Shown: positions 9,221-10,038 of the stretch, in pieces
Numbering within the stretch: the stretch's first letter is position 1
How the letters are laid out: each line of letters opens with the position of its first letter
DNA from: Gammaproteobacteria bacterium
Lineage (GTDB): Bacteria > Pseudomonadota > Gammaproteobacteria > UBA9214
Assembly (NCBI GenBank): GCA_029864225.1
Contig: JAOTTU010000068.1
Coordinates: forward strand, 1 to 10,038
DNA length: 10,038 nucleotides
Direction: 5' to 3'
Notes under the pieces: generated by a model
What the model was told of the DNA's origin: nothing
What the model saw: only the letters and a program-made list of their open reading frames with translations
Databases searched by the model: none
Program-made: the position numbers and the translations under genes

Positions 9221-10038
9221 CTTGGAAAGAACTCGATGGGTATCTTCGTGGTCACTGCAGGCACACCCGGCTTGTTGCCGAAATCAATGCGTTTAATGAG
9301 CGACACCAGCTGCTGTTCCAGTGAGGCTGCACCCAGTTCGCTGCTGAGGATGACACAACGGGTAACATCACCTGCCGGTGCAATCGTGATACTCATGAGG
9401 AGCTTGCCTTGCAAGGTGGCATCCTTGTGCAACTCGCGATTGTAGAGCGTATACATGGCACCCTTGTTCCGGTCCAGTACTTCCTGAATCTCTTCTTTAC
9501 TGCGAACCATGCCTGACGAAGGCGCGGATGTGGGTCCCTTTTCCGGCACTACCACTTCACTGCTGCCGCTGCCTTGCCTGCTGTCCTCCCTGTCCGGCAA
9601 GGCACTTGCACCCAGAACGGACTGGTGGACAACACCACCTTCGATGCCCTGGCTGCCCCGGGTCACGTTTGCCGTCAGCATCGAGGGTTGTGCTGTCTCT
9701 GCGCGCCCCCGACTGACTACAGCGTCTTGCCCAGACGTCTTCCCGGTCTTCGGTGTGGTACCGCGAAGTTCGGCGAGCAAATCACTCATGGCCAGCACAC
9801 CGCTATTTGCCGCTTTCTGGCGGGGTGTCACGACTGGCGCAACCGGCAGTCGCTCGGGTATTGCTTGCGGTTCCGGTGGCGCAGTCATGGCGGGTGCCGC
9901 AGGCACAGGTGCCGGCCGTGGCACAGGCGCAGGTTGTTCGGTAAGCAGGCGCACGCGGCGCGGCGGCAGTTCCTCTGCAAGTTCGAAAGCGGGCTGTGGT
10001 ATCCGGATATAGGGCGTGATTGCCCCGACTCCCATGCA
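9217..10038 (-). CDS. AgmX/PglI C-terminal-domain, TonB-like protein (N-terminus cut by window edge)
   Basis: The frame is open to the right edge; the Met at 10035 is preceded by an in-frame Cys codon and is probably internal, since this family usually has an N-terminal membrane helix that would lie outside the window. Numbered from that Met, the visible part holds ELPPRRVRLL (22-31), a juxtamembrane pattern typical of the family; a Pro/Ala-rich stretch (about 34-64) like the periplasm-spanning linkers of TonB proteins; a low-complexity Ser/Gly/Thr-rich linker; and a C-terminal domain (about 174-272) with RSKEEIQEVLDRNKG, LQGKLLMSITIAPAGDV and the ending PIEFF. This is the AgmX/PglI (Myxococcus gliding) and TonB-like fold. 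Relatives usually work with ExbB/TolQ- and ExbD/TolR-type proton channels, transmitting force or contacts to the outer envelope; such genes could lie just beyond the edge. Its 4-base overlap with the transglycosylase links it to peptidoglycan remodelling. Confidence 0.82.
   Translation of the reverse strand, partial: CMGVGAITPYIRIPQPAFELAEELPPRRVRLLTEQPAPVPRPAPVPAAPAMTAPPEPQAIPERLPVAPVVTPRQKAANSGVLAMSDLLAELRGTTPKTGKTSGQDAVVSRGRAETAQPSMLTANVTRGSQGIEGGVVHQSVLGASALPDREDSRQGSGSSEVVVPEKGPTSAPSSGMVRSKEEIQEVLDRNKGAMYTLYNRELHKDATLQGKLLMSITIAPAGDVTRCVILSSELGAASLEQQLVSLIKRIDFGNKPGVPAVTTKIPIEFFPR

Noticed and set aside
9509..10012. 167-codon plus-strand frame opposite the AgmX-like gene
   Set aside because: It mirrors the low-complexity Pro/Ala linker of the real gene; its Gly/Ala-rich tail is the complement of those codons.

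Overview
The window is GC-rich and densely coded. Its gene content (RND efflux pump, Sec-exported periplasmic proteins, an AgmX/TonB-like energy-transduction protein, a soluble lytic transglycosylase) indicates a Gram-negative bacterium. A gammaproteobacterium is the most likely source, but that is inference from gene types and composition; no taxonomic marker is present.

Layout. (1) Positions 1-789, minus strand: the N-terminal 263 residues of a D-2-hydroxyacid dehydrogenase that carries an N-terminal signal peptide, which is unexpected for a nucleotide-dependent enzyme. Its C-terminus lies beyond the left edge. (2) Positions 790-1202: a divergent intergenic region with a good minus-strand promoter candidate for the dehydrogenase. 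(3) Positions 1203-5491, plus strand: a two-gene RND efflux operon, with a membrane-fusion adaptor and an HAE1-type inner-membrane pump overlapping by 4 bases. No outer-membrane channel or regulator gene is visible. (4) Positions 5595-5624: a strong hairpin between two convergent genes, probably a shared terminator. (5) Positions 5626-10038, minus strand: a co-directional set. In transcription order it holds an AgmX/PglI C-terminal-domain (TonB-like) protein cut by the right edge, a Sel1-repeat plus SLT lytic transglycosylase overlapping it by 4 bases, an unlisted 52-codon ORF with a good Shine-Dalgarno sequence and a CxxC motif, and a large HEAT-repeat protein with a signal peptide and three C-terminal membrane helices.

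How the parts fit. The adaptor and pump should work as a proton-driven export unit with a TolC-like channel encoded elsewhere. The minus-strand set looks like an envelope module: an energy-transducer-like protein translationally coupled to a peptidoglycan-cleaving enzyme, followed by a small protein and a periplasmic solenoid scaffold anchored in the inner membrane. The combination of the last four genes is the least familiar part of the window. None of the individual families is new, and a dedicated shared function is inference from gene order only.
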